In this document: one piece after another, positions 36,095 to 43,371 of the stretch
How the letters are laid out: every line of letters starts with the position of its first letter
Position numbering within the stretch: the first letter of the stretch is position 1
Origin: Sphingomonas flavescens
Lineage (GTDB): Bacteria; Pseudomonadota; Alphaproteobacteria; Sphingomonadales; Sphingomonadaceae
Reading direction: 5' to 3'
Assembly: GCF_030866745.1 (NCBI RefSeq)
Contig: NZ_CP133016.1
Coordinates: forward strand, 1,426,001-1,490,000
Length of the DNA stretch: 64,000 nucleotides
The notes under the pieces: model-generated
Database searches by the model: none
Told to the model about the DNA's origin: nothing
The model's input: only the letters and a program-made list of their open reading frames with translations
Position numbers and translations under genes: made by a program

Positions 36095-37392
36095 GCCGCC
36101 AGCCGGTTCGGTAAGGCAAGAGTCCCGAGCCGCGTCACTTCCTTTGGCCCGTCGTCGGCACGCAGCGGCCCGAGCTTCTCGCCACCCGTGTCGCGGCCGA
36201 CGAGGAAGGCGGCCGAGGTCTGACCCTTCGAACCGCCCCATTCATAGATGGCATTGAAGGCGATGATCGGAACGAAGGTCTTGCGGCCCGCCAGCTCATA
36301 TTCCTGCAACGCGCCCCGCGGGGCCACGACCTGGCTGGTGAAGGTCATGCTGCGCATCGGAGGAATGGCGTCGACCCCCTGCCCCGTGACCGTCGGCCGG
36401 GCGAAGAACGCATCGAGTTCCTGATCCTGCGTCGCCCCTGCGTTAATCAGCTTGGCTTCGGCAAGGACGGCACGGGCTGGCGCGGTGCCGCCGTTGTGCA
36501 GCTCGATCTCGAAGTCGATGGTGACCTGCGCGTCGTCGATCGTGCAGCGAAGCGGACGCATCATGAGGTCGATGTTGGGCCGAAGCCGGGAGGCCACGAT
36601 GCCCGCTGGGGTAGTCGCAACAGGCGGCGGGGCGGGTCGCCACGTGAATGCTGACGGTTCGGACCGCGGCGGTTCGGGCGTGGGTGCTGGCTCAGGCCGC
36701 GGCAGAGGTGGAACCGGTGCCGCCGCACGGGGTGCGGGACGAAGCGGCGCTGGCTCGGGCGCGACGAACGCATCAAACTGCGGAGCGCCGGCATAGGACA
36801 TTCGCGACCGAGAACGCTGCCAGGCGAGCAGTGCAATACCCGCAATCAGTGCACCGGCGGCGGCAAGCCAAGGGAGCAGCCACAGCTTCGAACTATCCGT
36901 CGTCGTCGTTGCGGGAGGCGCCGGGGGTGGCGGCGCGCCGGTCGACGGCTGCGGTGTGGCGGCGAAGGGATCGCTTGCCGATCCGGTGGTCAGGTTCTGC
37001 GTCGGCGGGGACGCAACCGGCACTGCAACGGACGGTGCTGTCACGGCTGGTGCCGCGGTCGTTCGAACGGCAGAAGTTGCCGTTCGATCGGTTTCCGTTC
37101 GCTGCGTCCGTGCCGGGGCCGGCGCAGACCTCGCTGTCGTCTCCGCCGTCTCGGCCTGAGGACGCTGCGTCGACGGCACCGTGGTTGTCGAGGGTGCCTC
37201 ATCGGCCGGGCGGGTCTTCGTCCCGGGCAGGCTGAAATTCTGCAGCTCGCGCGGGCCGACCGCGTCGGTGGCCGGCGTCGTCGTGTTGGTGGTGGCGGGC
37301 GCCGGTTGCGCCGTGTTCTGGGCAAGCGCCGCCGCGGGCAGGAGCAACGCCCCTGCCGCAAATAGTCTCTTCAAGCGCAAACCCGCCCTCAT
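36091..37392 (-). CDS. large single-pass membrane protein of unknown function
   Basis: A 433-residue protein. The signal peptide ends AAALAQ (about residue 25). A long Pro/Thr/Ala-rich stretch (about 26-165) looks disordered. One membrane helix, LWLLPWLAAAGALIAGIALL, lies near 170-190, followed by Arg-rich WQRSRSR. A second Pro-rich linker leads to a C-terminal beta-type domain (about 285-425; TIDFEIELHNGGTAPARAV), which resembles a carbohydrate-binding or immunoglobulin-like fold. No family is assigned. I take ATG 37392 rather than 37467 because the signal peptide begins there. Confidence 0.72.
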   Translation of the reverse strand: MRAGLRLKRLFAAGALLLPAAALAQNTAQPAPATTNTTTPATDAVGPRELQNFSLPGTKTRPADEAPSTTTVPSTQRPQAETAETTARSAPAPARTQRTETDRTATSAVRTTAAPAVTAPSVAVPVASPPTQNLTTGSASDPFAATPQPSTGAPPPPAPPATTTTDSSKLWLLPWLAAAGALIAGIALLAWQRSRSRMSYAGAPQFDAFVAPEPAPLRPAPRAAAPVPPLPRPEPAPTPEPPRSEPSAFTWRPAPPPVATTPAGIVASRLRPNIDLMMRPLRCTIDDAQVTIDFEIELHNGGTAPARAVLAEAKLINAGATQDQELDAFFARPTVTGQGVDAIPPMRSMTFTSQVVAPRGALQEYELAGRKTFVPIIAFNAIYEWGGSKGQTSAAFLVGRDTGGEKLGPLRADDGPKEVTRLGTLALPNRLAA

Positions 37393-37510
37393 CAATCCCG
37401 CTCTGCCTGGGTTGCCGTCACGTATCGCGGCGCGAGCGCCCATGCCCGCGTCGCGTCCGTGATACAAGCACAGCTTCGATGAACCGCTCCAGACTCAAGC
37501 GGTTACGACG

Positions 37511-38203
37511 TTATCGGGCGTCGACCAAAACCAGCTCGGCATCTTCGTCGGCGGCAATCTCGATGCGTTGCTCGCCCGTGATGGCAACGCCGTCGCGCGC
37601 CGCGGCGGCAACGCCGTTCACACGGACGCCGGCACTCGGCACCAGATAGAGATGACGCGCGGGATCGGCGTCGATCGCGATCGATTCTCCGGCCTTCACG
37701 GTCGCGCCGAGAATGCGGGCATCGGCGTTGATGGTCAGGGCGCCGTCATCGGCATCGCCGCTGGCCAGCAACTGGAAGACGCCGTTCCGCGATTCCTTCG
37801 GGAACGGCATCGCGCCCCAGCTCGGCGGCGCGGACGGGCGGTCCGTTTCAATCCAGATCTGGAACAACGTCGTCTGCTCGTCCTCGAGATTATACTCAGC
37901 GTGCGTGACGCCGGTGCCAGCGCTCATCACCTGGACGTCGCCGGCGCCGGTGCGGCCCTTGTTGCCCATCGAATCCTGGTGGGTAATTGCGCCCGTGCGG
38001 ACGTAAGTGACAATTTCCATGTCGCGGTGGGGGTGCGGCGGGAAGCCGGTCTGCGCCGCAATCTTGTCGTCGTTCCACACACGAATGCGGCCCCAGCCCA
38101 TGCGGGACGGGTCGTAGTAATTCGCGAACGAAAAATGGTGACGGGCATCGAGCCAGCCGTGGTCGGCGTGGCCCAGCGAAGCGAAGGGGCGGATGTCGAT
38201 CAT
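37511..38203 (-). CDS. pirin family protein (quercetinase-like cupin)
   Basis: A 230-residue bicupin. The metal site of the N-terminal cupin is visible in FPPHPHRDMEIVTYV (His57, His59, Glu63 approximate) with the following His of VTHAEYN. The N-terminus ARHHFSFANYYDP is typical of pirins such as YhhW, which oxidise quercetin in vitro. Its physiological role in this organism is not known. It stands alone between a 118-bp spacer and the decayed gene region. Confidence 0.9.
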   Translation of the reverse strand: MIDIRPFASLGHADHGWLDARHHFSFANYYDPSRMGWGRIRVWNDDKIAAQTGFPPHPHRDMEIVTYVRTGAITHQDSMGNKGRTGAGDVQVMSAGTGVTHAEYNLEDEQTTLFQIWIETDRPSAPPSWGAMPFPKESRNGVFQLLASGDADDGALTINADARILGATVKAGESIAIDADPARHLYLVPSAGVRVNGVAAAARDGVAITGEQRIEIAADEDAELVLVDAR

Positions 38204-38277
38204 GGATGGAATTTGGCGCCTTCCGCAGCCCCATCAAGTGTCACCGATGACACCGCCTCGCTTCACCCTCGCCACGG

Positions 38278-38551
38278 TCACGCACCATCGCCCTTAACGT
38301 GTCGAAACAGGGGGGGCCACTTCGTGACCTTCGGCGCTTCGTTGGATGCACGCACCACGCGATCGCACAAGGCCGCGAACAATACCCCGTCAGCGCGGGC
38401 GCAGGCGATAGGCGCTCTTCGGGCTCAGCCCCGCCGCAGCGGCGACACGGGCGACATTGCGCGTTCACGCAAGAGTATCGAGAAAGCACAACTGGCGCTC
38501 TGGGGTCCAGCCGTGGCGGCGAGGTTTGGAACCGCGTGTCGCTGCATCCAA
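38278..38551 (-). pseudogene. decayed helix-turn-helix gene remnant
   Basis: Read on the minus strand, the sequence begins RRHGWTPERQLCFLDTLA, hits a TGA, and continues TRNVARVAAAAGLSPKSAYR in the same frame before a second stop. In the next frame it goes on FAALCDRVVRASNE. This is the layout I know from intact sphingomonad proteins of the pattern (WTPERQ..FL..LA.TGNV..AA..AG.S..SAYRLR...FA.AWD), which carry an HTH for crossing out cells. Two in-frame stops plus a frameshift make it non-functional. The exact ends are uncertain. Confidence 0.7.
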
Positions 38552-38596
38552 CAGCTTAAATCACCACAGCGCGGTTGTAGGACAGCGATTATCGCA

Positions 38597-38627
38597 AGTG
38601 TCTGATTTGGGTGGAAAGCGGACACTA
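38597..38627. repeat. GTCCGC-type palindrome, copy 1
   Basis: The most diverged of four related palindromes: outer arms AGTGTC/GACACT around GGGTGGAAAGCGG. On the minus strand its first bases are TAG, which is the stop codon of the preceding small gene (38625-38780). Confidence 0.75.
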
Positions 38628-38780
38628 ACGTGCGGACCTCAATCTCCTCCATCCCCAGAGCAACAGTGTGTTGAGAAACAGAAATAGGATGATGCGAGCA
38701 AACCAGTCGGTTGCTGTGAAATAGGCAATGGCTGCCCACGCTGCCTCGACCAATACCAAGTTGAACCAGCGGGACGCCAC
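38625..38780 (-). CDS. 51-residue two-helix membrane peptide
   Basis: From GTG 38780 the frame encodes 51 residues with two hydrophobic helices (FNLVLVEAAWAAIAYFTA and WFARIILFLFLNTLLLWGW) and a basic C-terminus RRLRSAR. The frame is open further upstream through palindrome copy 2, which would read NVRLPPIADI, but that part is probably untranslated. The stop codon is the first triplet of palindrome copy 1. Function is unknown; size and topology would also fit a membrane toxin or pump accessory peptide. Confidence 0.5.
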   Translation of the reverse strand: MASRWFNLVLVEAAWAAIAYFTATDWFARIILFLFLNTLLLWGWRRLRSAR

Positions 38781-38804
38781 AGAGGCAGAATGACGTCCAG
38801 TCAG

Positions 38805-38834
38805 AATGTCTGCAATGGGTGGTAAGCGGACATT
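38805..38834. repeat. GTCCGC-type palindrome, copy 2
   Basis: AATGTCTGC and GCGGACATT flank ATGGGTGGTAA; the arms pair with one G-U wobble. It lies 9 bp after the stop codon of the minus-strand 62-residue gene. Confidence 0.85.
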
Positions 38835-38843
38835 TGGCAGCGC

Positions 38844-39032
38844 TTACTTTGGCTGGGTCAGTATGGACTTCTCGAACTCCACAGCGTGGGTCTGCATTGG
38901 GGTAACCAAAAGAGCCGCGCCGTTGAGCATGCCAGCAGCTGCCCAGACGTAACGCTTGGCGCGAAAATCCGCGATGCTGCGGCAAATGCAGAAGGCAGCA
39001 GCCAGTAAGCCGACAACTGCAAAGAGTATCAT
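38844..39032 (-). CDS. 62-residue membrane protein of unknown function
   Basis: The frame begins MILFAVVGLLAAAFCICRS and has a second hydrophobic segment VWAAAGMLNGAALLVTP, so two membrane helices are likely. The tail HAVEFEKSILTQPK is polar. A longer reading through palindrome copy 3 (giving NVRFPPIADI) is thought to be an artefact of the repeat. Function is unknown. It lies in a row of four small minus-strand genes separated by palindromes. Confidence 0.6.
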   Translation of the reverse strand: MILFAVVGLLAAAFCICRSIADFRAKRYVWAAAGMLNGAALLVTPMQTHAVEFEKSILTQPK

Positions 39033-39070
39033 TGCGCCGTCTCCATCGGCTGCATCGTGGCAATGGCTCT

Positions 39071-39102
39071 TAATGTCCGCAATGGGTGGAAAGCGGACGT
39101 TA
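39071..39102. repeat. GTCCGC-type palindrome, copy 3
   Basis: TAATGTCCGC and GCGGACGTTA flank AATGGGTGGAAA; ten-base arms with one wobble. On the minus strand the first triplet, TAA, is the stop codon of the lipoprotein gene 39100-39585. Confidence 0.9.
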
Positions 39103-39585
39103 GGCGACGCCATTGAAATCGAGATGACTGACTTGACGCGATGCAACGTCGAACTCGGCACCAAAGAACGACGGCCCGCCATCGCACACCAAAGTGGGCG
39201 CTGATTGCCACCTTCCGACACTCTCGAAGTCCGCAGGAAAGAAGTTGCCGTAAATGAAGCGCCTCCCGCCCCGCACGGTGCCCACGTACTGTCGCCGCCA
39301 CCCAATCAACAGATTTGCGAAGTTCACATCTTTTGCCTCGGGCTGCTTCGACAGAGCCTCAGGCAGTGCCGCCTCAAACGCGTCGATATCGGCCCGAGTT
39401 GGCGTCCACTGCGCCTGACCGGGTGGCGGCACACCGCGCGAACATTGATTGAAAAGCGCGCGACCATTTGCGTCTGAGAAGACAACCCGGTCACCCTGCT
39501 TCGCAGTTGCTGTCTCGGCTCCGTGGCAGCCGGTGAGCATTGCAGCAGCCAGCATCCAGCTTCGGGCATTCACGTTGCTCTTCAT
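39100..39585 (-). CDS. putative lipoprotein of unknown function
   Basis: A 161-residue protein with a lipoprotein signal MKSNVNARSWMLAAAMLTGC (Cys20). The mature part contains GRALFNQCSRGVPPPGQ and a C-terminal half rich in aromatic residues (RRFIYGNFFPADFESV). The motifs suggest a compact extracytoplasmic domain, but I recognise no family. The start is a clear ATG with the signal peptide at once. The stop lies inside palindrome copy 3. Confidence 0.75.
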   Translation of the reverse strand: MKSNVNARSWMLAAAMLTGCHGAETATAKQGDRVVFSDANGRALFNQCSRGVPPPGQAQWTPTRADIDAFEAALPEALSKQPEAKDVNFANLLIGWRRQYVGTVRGGRRFIYGNFFPADFESVGRWQSAPTLVCDGGPSFFGAEFDVASRQVSHLDFNGVA

Positions 39586-39609
39586 CTAACGATGCTGACG
39601 CAGTCATTC

Positions 39610-39640
39610 AATGTCCGCACCGGGTCGAAAGCGGACACTA
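39610..39640. repeat. GTCCGC-type palindrome, copy 4
   Basis: AATGTCCGC and GCGGACACT flank ACCGGGTCGAAA. On the minus strand the first triplet, TAG, is the stop codon of gene 39638-39850. It is followed by the lipoprotein gene 25 bp later. Confidence 0.85.
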
Positions 39641-39850
39641 AAGGTGGTCGTTTTCCGGCCCGGGACCGCCAAGCAATTTGTTGATCTCGCGCAGCTCGTC
39701 CTGCAGCTCGCCATAGAGACGCTTGTAGTTGGGAGAACCGCCGCCGAAATGGGTGAAGCCCAGGTTGGATGACACGTACCGGATGTCATCGAGTTGCGCG
39801 ATGATCCGTTCCCGCGCCTCTGACAGCTCCTTGCGTAACTTCTCGTCCAA
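39638..39850 (-). CDS. small helical protein of unknown function
   Basis: A 70-residue charged protein: MDEKLRKELSEARERIIAQL is a helix likely to form a coiled coil. GFTHFGGGSPNYKRLYGELQ follows, then a second helix. The start is TTG 39850 with GAAGGACG upstream. No family is recognised. It is the first of four small genes that each run into a palindrome. Confidence 0.65.
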   Translation of the reverse strand: MDEKLRKELSEARERIIAQLDDIRYVSSNLGFTHFGGGSPNYKRLYGELQDELREINKLLGGPGPENDHL

Positions 39851-39891
39851 TGCGCTCGTCCTTCTTCATCGGTCAGGATGGCACGCGCGAG

Positions 39892-40110
39892 TTAACGGCG
39901 GCGAAAGAACAAGGCCCAGCTTATCAAAACATAGGCGGTGGTCAGGACGATCGCGATGCCTAGCTGGATCTGGCCGCTCAGCTGCCCACAAGCCGCACCT
40001 TCCGGACCGCGCGGGCATTGGGAATCGGCAGAGAGCAGGAACAATGTGACCGCGACCAGCAGGTAGCCGATCGTCCAGACGCCAAGGCTGGCAAAGTTCC
40101 TGCCCTTCAT
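39892..40110 (-). CDS. small two-helix membrane protein of unknown function
   Basis: A 72-residue protein with helices VWTIGYLLVAVTLFLLSA and IQLGIAIVLTTAYVLISWAL. A Cys-containing loop joins them (QCPRGPEGAACG) and the C-terminus RRR is probably cytoplasmic. The ATG start is clear. It lies 41 bp upstream of the 70-residue gene on the same strand. Confidence 0.65.
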   Translation of the reverse strand: MKGRNFASLGVWTIGYLLVAVTLFLLSADSQCPRGPEGAACGQLSGQIQLGIAIVLTTAYVLISWALFFRRR

Positions 40111-40187
40111 GCGCGCAAGCTGACGCGGGACATGGCCGGCGGCAATGGTTGGAATGCGGCCGCGGGAAGACCTTGACCGGCGAAATG

Positions 40188-40215
40188 AAAAAGGGGCACC
40201 CGCCGGATGCCCCTT
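40188..40215 (-). terminator. intrinsic terminator for the 40404 gene
   Basis: On the minus strand, a perfect 8-bp stem AAGGGGCA/TGCCCCTT with a 9-nt loop runs into TTTTTC. It sits about 190 bp after the stop of gene 40404-40688. The stretch between (40216-40403) shows no gene, only the direct repeat described separately. Confidence 0.8.
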
Positions 40216-40249
40216 CCTCGCGCCGCGCTAGGATTGCCCCTTCCTCGCG
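40208..40249. repeat. 15-bp direct repeat
   Basis: TGCCCCTTCCTCGCG occurs at 40208-40222 and again at 40235-40249. The first copy shares its TGCCCCTT with the terminator stem. It may be a small local duplication; no function is evident. Confidence 0.6.
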
Positions 40250-40403
40250 TCGAAGCGATTGCGCCGGGAAGACGAGTACGGGGACTCGCCTGGCCCGGCG
40301 CTTAAATCGGCATCACGCTGGCGCAGAAATGGCGGGAAATCTTTCCCTGAATTATGAAAAACGATGAATTGGGCGTTGCAGCAAGCGGCCGCCACCGACG
40401 CCG

Positions 40404-40688
40404 TCAGCTCTTTTCGGCCAGAACCACGTCTTCCTGCGAATCTGCGGGGTCCGTGAAACCGCGGATGATCTGGATCAGGGCTTCGGTTCCGAAAAGTTGG
40501 TAAAGCGCAAACAGGCCGTTCGCGAGCGCGCCGTCGAACTGGAAGCGGAATCGGTCCATGCCGCAATTTTCCATGGTCAGGTCACCCCCCGCATATTTGA
40601 AAGTGACGTCGCGGAAGGTGCAGTCCTTGAAGCTGTTGCCGTCAAGGTCGACCGTCACTCCTTCGAAATTCTCGTTCTTGTAATCCAC
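40404..40688 (-). CDS. small pentapeptide-like protein of unknown function
   Basis: A 94-residue protein starting at GTG 40688 behind AAGGAGACCGCA. The first half (ENFEGVTVDLDGNSFKDCTF) looks like short beta-helix or pentapeptide-type strands (GNSF-KDCTF-RDVTF). The second half is a helix (GALANGLFALYQLFGT). No named family is assigned. It is a single gene with its own terminator. Confidence 0.65.
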   Translation of the reverse strand: MDYKNENFEGVTVDLDGNSFKDCTFRDVTFKYAGGDLTMENCGMDRFRFQFDGALANGLFALYQLFGTEALIQIIRGFTDPADSQEDVVLAEKS

Positions 40689-40977
40689 TGCGGTCTCCTT
40701 CCTGAATTCCCTGCGCGGGCGTTACGGCATGGCGTCCGCAGATGCCAAACCACGAAATGCGTGACCCTCGCCACCTGGCGCCCTGCGTCCCTTGAATGGG
40801 TGAAAGTGAAACCTTACACCGGTTTCGCGGACCGGGCCCCTCTGGCGGCCGTCTCCTCTGACGATCGTGATGTCGGACCGCATCGGGCTCGCTCGATGCA
40901 GTTCCTGACCCGGCGTCGTCCTGCATGCGCTCCCGATCGGCCAACGGCGGCAATCGCCTTTGTGGAAGGGACGTGCA

Positions 40978-41772
40978 GTGGAATATTTGACCGGCCTGTT
41001 CAGCGAGCCCGCCGTGTGGGCCGCGCTGCTGACCCTGATGGTGATGGAGGTCGTGCTGGGCATCGACAACCTCATCTTCATTTCGATCCTGTCGAACAAG
41101 CTGCCTGAAGCGCAGCGGCGCAAGGCCCGGCGGCTGGGGATCTCGCTCGCGCTCGTGCTCCGGCTTGGCCTGCTGTCGACGATCGCATGGCTGGTCGGCC
41201 TGACCGCGCCGGTCTTCGATCTCGGCATCCAGGGCAGCGTCGGCGCGCATGGCGAACCGACCTTCGAAACACAGTTTTCGTGGCGGGACCTGATCCTGAT
41301 TGCCGGCGGCCTGTTCCTCCTGTGGAAGGCGACCAAGGAAATCCATCACAATGTCGATCCGCGGCCCAACGCCGACCTGTTCGACACGGCGAAGGCGAGC
41401 TTGGGGTTCGGCGCGGTCATTGGCCAGATTCTGCTGCTAGACCTCGTTTTTTCGGTGGATTCGATCCTGACCGCCGTGGGCATGACCGAGCATCTGCCCG
41501 TGATGGTGATCGCGGTGGTGACGGCGGTCCTGGTCATGCTGCTTGCGGCCGAACCACTCGCGAACTTCATCAACCGCAACCCGACGGTGGTGATGCTCGC
41601 GCTCGGATTTCTGCTGATGATCGGCGCCGTCCTGGTCGCTGACGGGTTCGGCGTGCACGTGCCCAAGGGCTACATCTACACGGCGATGGCCTTCTCGGCC
41701 TCCGTCGAAGCCTTGAACATCTGGTCCCGGAAACGGCGCGAGCGGAATGCGGTTTCGGATCAGGCTGGATGA
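40978..41772 (+). CDS. TerC-family integral membrane protein
   Basis: A 264-residue member of the TerC/YkoY family, linked in various bacteria to tellurite resistance and to Mn2+ export or metal loading of exported enzymes. It has about seven membrane helices and both conserved acidic signatures: [18 protein letters not shown] near residues 20-37 and [15 protein letters not shown] near 157-171. GTG 40978 is preferred over an upstream TTG because GGAAGGGA precedes it. The 289 bp upstream (40689-40977) hold no gene; a 6-bp hairpin GAAACC-N7-GGTTTC is at 40808-40826. Confidence 0.88.
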   Translation: MEYLTGLFSEPAVWAALLTLMVMEVVLGIDNLIFISILSNKLPEAQRRKARRLGISLALVLRLGLLSTIAWLVGLTAPVFDLGIQGSVGAHGEPTFETQFSWRDLILIAGGLFLLWKATKEIHHNVDPRPNADLFDTAKASLGFGAVIGQILLLDLVFSVDSILTAVGMTEHLPVMVIAVVTAVLVMLLAAEPLANFINRNPTVVMLALGFLLMIGAVLVADGFGVHVPKGYIYTAMAFSASVEALNIWSRKRRERNAVSDQAG

Positions 41773-41832
41773 ATGGAGCGGGTTCCGGTCAGACAGCCGG
41801 AACCCCAGTGCCGAATGTCGGTTATCCGACCC

Positions 41833-42234
41833 ATGCCTGCCAATATCCTGATCGTCGAGGACGAGATGCTCGTCGCGCTCGAGATGCAGAATGTTCTGGA
41901 GGACCATGGCTATCGCGTCGCGGGGATCGCCGTTGACCTCGACTCGGCGCTTGCCCGTGCGGGTGAGCAAATCGACCTGGCCCTGGTGGATCTCAATCTT
42001 CGCGACGGATTAAGCGGGCCGGAAATCGGCAAACGTCTTGCGAACGATCATCGCGCCGGCGTCCTCTTTGTGACCGCCAACCCGCGCTTGCTCGGCAAGG
42101 GGATCGCCGGAACCATCGGCGTACTTACCAAGCCGACGGACGAGCCGACGCTGACCTCGGCAGTGGCTTTCGCGCTTCGACGTATCAAGGGGGAACCGGC
42201 CGAAGCGCCTCCTGCGCTCCGTTGCTTCAATTAA
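41833..42234 (+). CDS. single-domain response regulator
   Basis: A 133-residue receiver domain with no output domain. The acidic pocket is Glu9-Asp10, the phosphoacceptor is Asp53 in LALVDLNLRDG, and Thr81 and Lys100 complete the set, so it should be phosphorylatable. An in-frame ATG at 41815 would add six residues; neither start has a strong ribosome site. It overlaps, tail to tail, with a HWE-family kinase by 8 bp (42227-42234), which suggests but does not prove that they are partners. Confidence 0.88.
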   Translation: MPANILIVEDEMLVALEMQNVLEDHGYRVAGIAVDLDSALARAGEQIDLALVDLNLRDGLSGPEIGKRLANDHRAGVLFVTANPRLLGKGIAGTIGVLTKPTDEPTLTSAVAFALRRIKGEPAEAPPALRCFN

Positions 42235-43246
42235 TTCGGCTGAGCGCCTTAACCGGGACGGAAATTGCTACCTGAAGGCCCTCACGCGTCCAGTCGCGAT
42301 CAATCGTCCCGCCCAGCTGCTGAACAACGCTGAGATCGGTCAGACGAGTCCCGAAACCGCTGAGTCCGGGAGGTCGCATGATCGCCGGGCCGCCCGTTTC
42401 GCGCCAAGCGAGCGAAGCATTGCCGCCTGTCACCGCCAGCGCAATGTCAATGTGACCGGTCGGACTCGATAGCGCGCCATATTTGGTCGAGTTTGTTGCC
42501 AGCTCGTGGAACACGAGGCCGATCGGCGTTGCCCCACGATCGTCGACGCGAAGGTCATCGCCGGTCACGGCAATTCGGCCCTCGTCAAGAGCGGGATACG
42601 GGCTGAGGAGTTCGAGGAGCAGCGTCTTCAGCGTCGCAGGGCCATCGTGCCGGGCGCTTTCCTCGCTATGCGGCCGGACATAATCGTGCGCCCGCCCAAG
42701 GGCCGCGATCCTGTCCTGCAACTGACGCGCGAAACCGGAAATCTCCGGCGCTTGGCGACCGGACAGGCCGATAAGCCCGTTCACCACCGCAAAGATGTTC
42801 TTGATGCGGTGACTGAGTTCGCGGCTGAGGATCTGATTCTGCTGGGCAAAGCGCTTCTGCTCGTGGATGTCGGTACAGGTCCCAACCCACCGCACGATCT
42901 CGCCATCGTCGCCGCGTAGCGGAAGCGCGCGCCCCAGCGTCCAGCGATATTCGCCGCTATGGTGACGGAGCCGGTATTCGATCTCGTAAGGTTCGCCAGT
43001 CTGCAAGCTGCGGCGCCAGCGGGCCCAGGCCCGTTCCTGATCGTCCGGGTGGAACATCCCGTTCCAGCCCTCACCGTCGGTCGAACCCTCTGGCGCCCCG
43101 GTGAACGCATACCATTGCGCGTTGTAATAATCGTGCGAGCCGTCCGGCAGCGTCGACCAAACCATCTGCGGCATGACGTCGGCTAGCTGCTGAAAGGATA
43201 ATCGATCCGCGCCGGACTTCATCGGGTCGGCTGTCGATGAAGTCAC
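42227..43246 (-). CDS. PAS-domain sensor histidine kinase, HWE/HisKA_2 family
   Basis: A 339-residue cytosolic kinase without membrane segments. A PAS fold at about 20-130 (WSTLPDGSHDYYNAQWYAFT, then VGTCTDIHEQ) precedes the phosphoacceptor His146 in ELSHRIKNIFAVV. The ATPase part has the HWE hallmarks: HELATNSTKYGAL and LAWRETGGP. These kinases are abundant in alphaproteobacteria and often feed the general stress response through single-domain regulators. GTG 43246 with GGAAGGGAC upstream is chosen over a TTG at 43276. Confidence 0.92.
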   Translation of the reverse strand: MTSSTADPMKSGADRLSFQQLADVMPQMVWSTLPDGSHDYYNAQWYAFTGAPEGSTDGEGWNGMFHPDDQERAWARWRRSLQTGEPYEIEYRLRHHSGEYRWTLGRALPLRGDDGEIVRWVGTCTDIHEQKRFAQQNQILSRELSHRIKNIFAVVNGLIGLSGRQAPEISGFARQLQDRIAALGRAHDYVRPHSEESARHDGPATLKTLLLELLSPYPALDEGRIAVTGDDLRVDDRGATPIGLVFHELATNSTKYGALSSPTGHIDIALAVTGGNASLAWRETGGPAIMRPPGLSGFGTRLTDLSVVQQLGGTIDRDWTREGLQVAISVPVKALSRIN

Positions 43247-43371
43247 GCTGTCCCTTCCAAGCCGGCCATCTCGCAAGCGTTATAACATAGATTAGCGCCC
43301 TGCGAGGCGCCCCTGCCCCAATCCCCTAACTGGCGCGGAGTTCCACTTGCCGGTCGCGCGCGAAGGGCGGG

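Noticed and set aside
38471-38486. TGA inside the HTH remnant as a selenocysteine codon
   Set aside because: A second stop and a frameshift follow, and no SECIS-like hairpin or selenoprotein family fits; decay is simpler.
37568-38605. 345-codon plus-strand frame over pirin and the spacer beyond it
   Set aside because: The first 210 codons are antisense to pirin and the rest is antisense to the HTH pseudogene.
38425-39063. 212-codon minus-strand frame across palindromes 1 and 2
   Set aside because: It runs out of frame through the small membrane genes and the pseudogene; Cys/His-rich shadow composition.
38597-39640. The four palindromes as a CRISPR array
   Set aside because: Spacing is irregular (about 180-540 bp), genes fill the gaps, and there are no cas genes.
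40149-40367. 72-codon plus-strand frame between 40110 and 40404
   Set aside because: It contains the minus-strand terminator and the 15-bp direct repeat, is low in complexity, and has no ribosome site.
40689-40977. yybP-ykoY manganese riboswitch upstream of the TerC-type gene
   Set aside because: The conserved core of the motif could not be found by eye; kept only as a low-interest observation.
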